From NCBI GenBank assembly GCA_028276305.1, contig JAPYWO010000037.1, positions 1-8,330 on the forward strand: DNA of 8,330 nucleotides, written 5' to 3'. The stretch is from Candidatus Thermokryptus sp. Lineage in GTDB: Bacteria; Bacteroidota; Ignavibacteria; Kryptoniales; Kryptoniaceae. Both the position numbers and the translations under genes were made by a program. This document shows positions 8,149 to 8,330 of the stretch, piece after piece; position 1 is the stretch's first letter; each line of letters opens with the position of its first letter. The notes below the pieces were generated by a model. That model was not told where the DNA came from, did no database searches, and worked only from the letters and a program-made list of their open reading frames with translations.

Positions 8149-8330
8149 ATGAAGTTCAGAACCTTGTTTTTGATTTTACTTTTTCTTTTAAACGCTTGTT
8201 CAAAAAAAGATAAACCTGACCTTCTCAAAAAAGCCGAAGATGAATACCAGAAAAGGGACATCAAAAAAGCGATTGAACTTTACACTGAATTTGTCAAATT
8301 GAACCCGCAAAACCCCAAAACCCCGGAAGT
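8149..8330 (+). CDS. TPR-containing lipoprotein, N-terminal fragment (cut by window edge)
   Basis: The frame opens at the ATG at 8149 and continues past the right edge; 60 codons and two bases are present. Residues 1-17 form a lipoprotein signal peptide: Lys and Arg at the start, a run of Leu/Phe/Ile, and a lipobox LNAC with the lipid-bearing Cys at 17. The next residue is Ser rather than Asp, which suggests outer-membrane sorting if the E. coli rule holds here. Residues 25-53 (AEDEYQKRDIKKAIELYTEF, then VKLNP) match a tetratricopeptide repeat, with the usual Ala/Tyr spacing and a Pro closing the second helix. TPR lipoproteins act as periplasmic or outer-membrane scaffolds, for example BamD in outer-membrane assembly and PorW or PorE in T9SS. 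Too little is present to choose among these. There is no other in-frame start after the upstream stop at 8110-8112. No Shine-Dalgarno is visible. It is transcribed away from secA. Confidence 0.85.
   Translation, partial: MKFRTLFLILLFLLNACSKKDKPDLLKKAEDEYQKRDIKKAIELYTEFVKLNPQNPKTPE

Overview
This AT-rich window reads as bacterial chromosome from the Fibrobacteres-Chlorobi-Bacteroidetes (FCB) group. A deep, non-classical lineage such as Kryptonia/Ignavibacteria or a relative seems most likely, but the exact lineage is an inference that one window cannot settle. Three things point this way. First, there is a peptidase-C25 sortase of the type IX secretion system (T9SS), PorU, with a FlgD-like C-terminal domain. 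Second, it is followed by the start of a PorV/PorQ-family gene. Third, the SecA carries the long insertions seen in Bacteroidetes/Chlorobi SecA proteins. Shine-Dalgarno sequences are mostly absent, which also fits this group.

Layout. Three genes lie head to tail on the minus strand and look like one operon, transcribed from right to left: secA (7987 to 4916), porU (4903 to 110) and a porV-like gene (95 to beyond base 1, only the first 31 codons and two further bases present). The gaps are 12 and 14 bases, with no room for a terminator. To the right is a 161-base divergent intergenic region (7988-8148) holding one promoter candidate for each direction, both built as TTGATT-N17-TAwATTTT, plus an 11-bp inverted repeat over the rightward promoter. 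Beyond it, on the plus strand, begins a lipoprotein with a TPR-like helical pair (8149 to beyond the right edge). Coding density is very high and no stretch over 300 bases lacks a gene.

How the genes fit together. SecA drives Sec-dependent transport across the inner membrane. T9SS cargo is exported by Sec before it crosses the outer membrane. PorV is the outer-membrane shuttle that delivers cargo to PorU, and PorU removes the C-terminal signal and anchors the cargo. The operon therefore joins the first step of the route (SecA) to its last step (PorU with PorV). The divergent lipoprotein may be a periplasmic or outer-membrane scaffold, but its role is unknown.

No RNA genes, mobile elements, CRISPR arrays or tandem repeats were seen. 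All other open frames are shadows of porU and secA.
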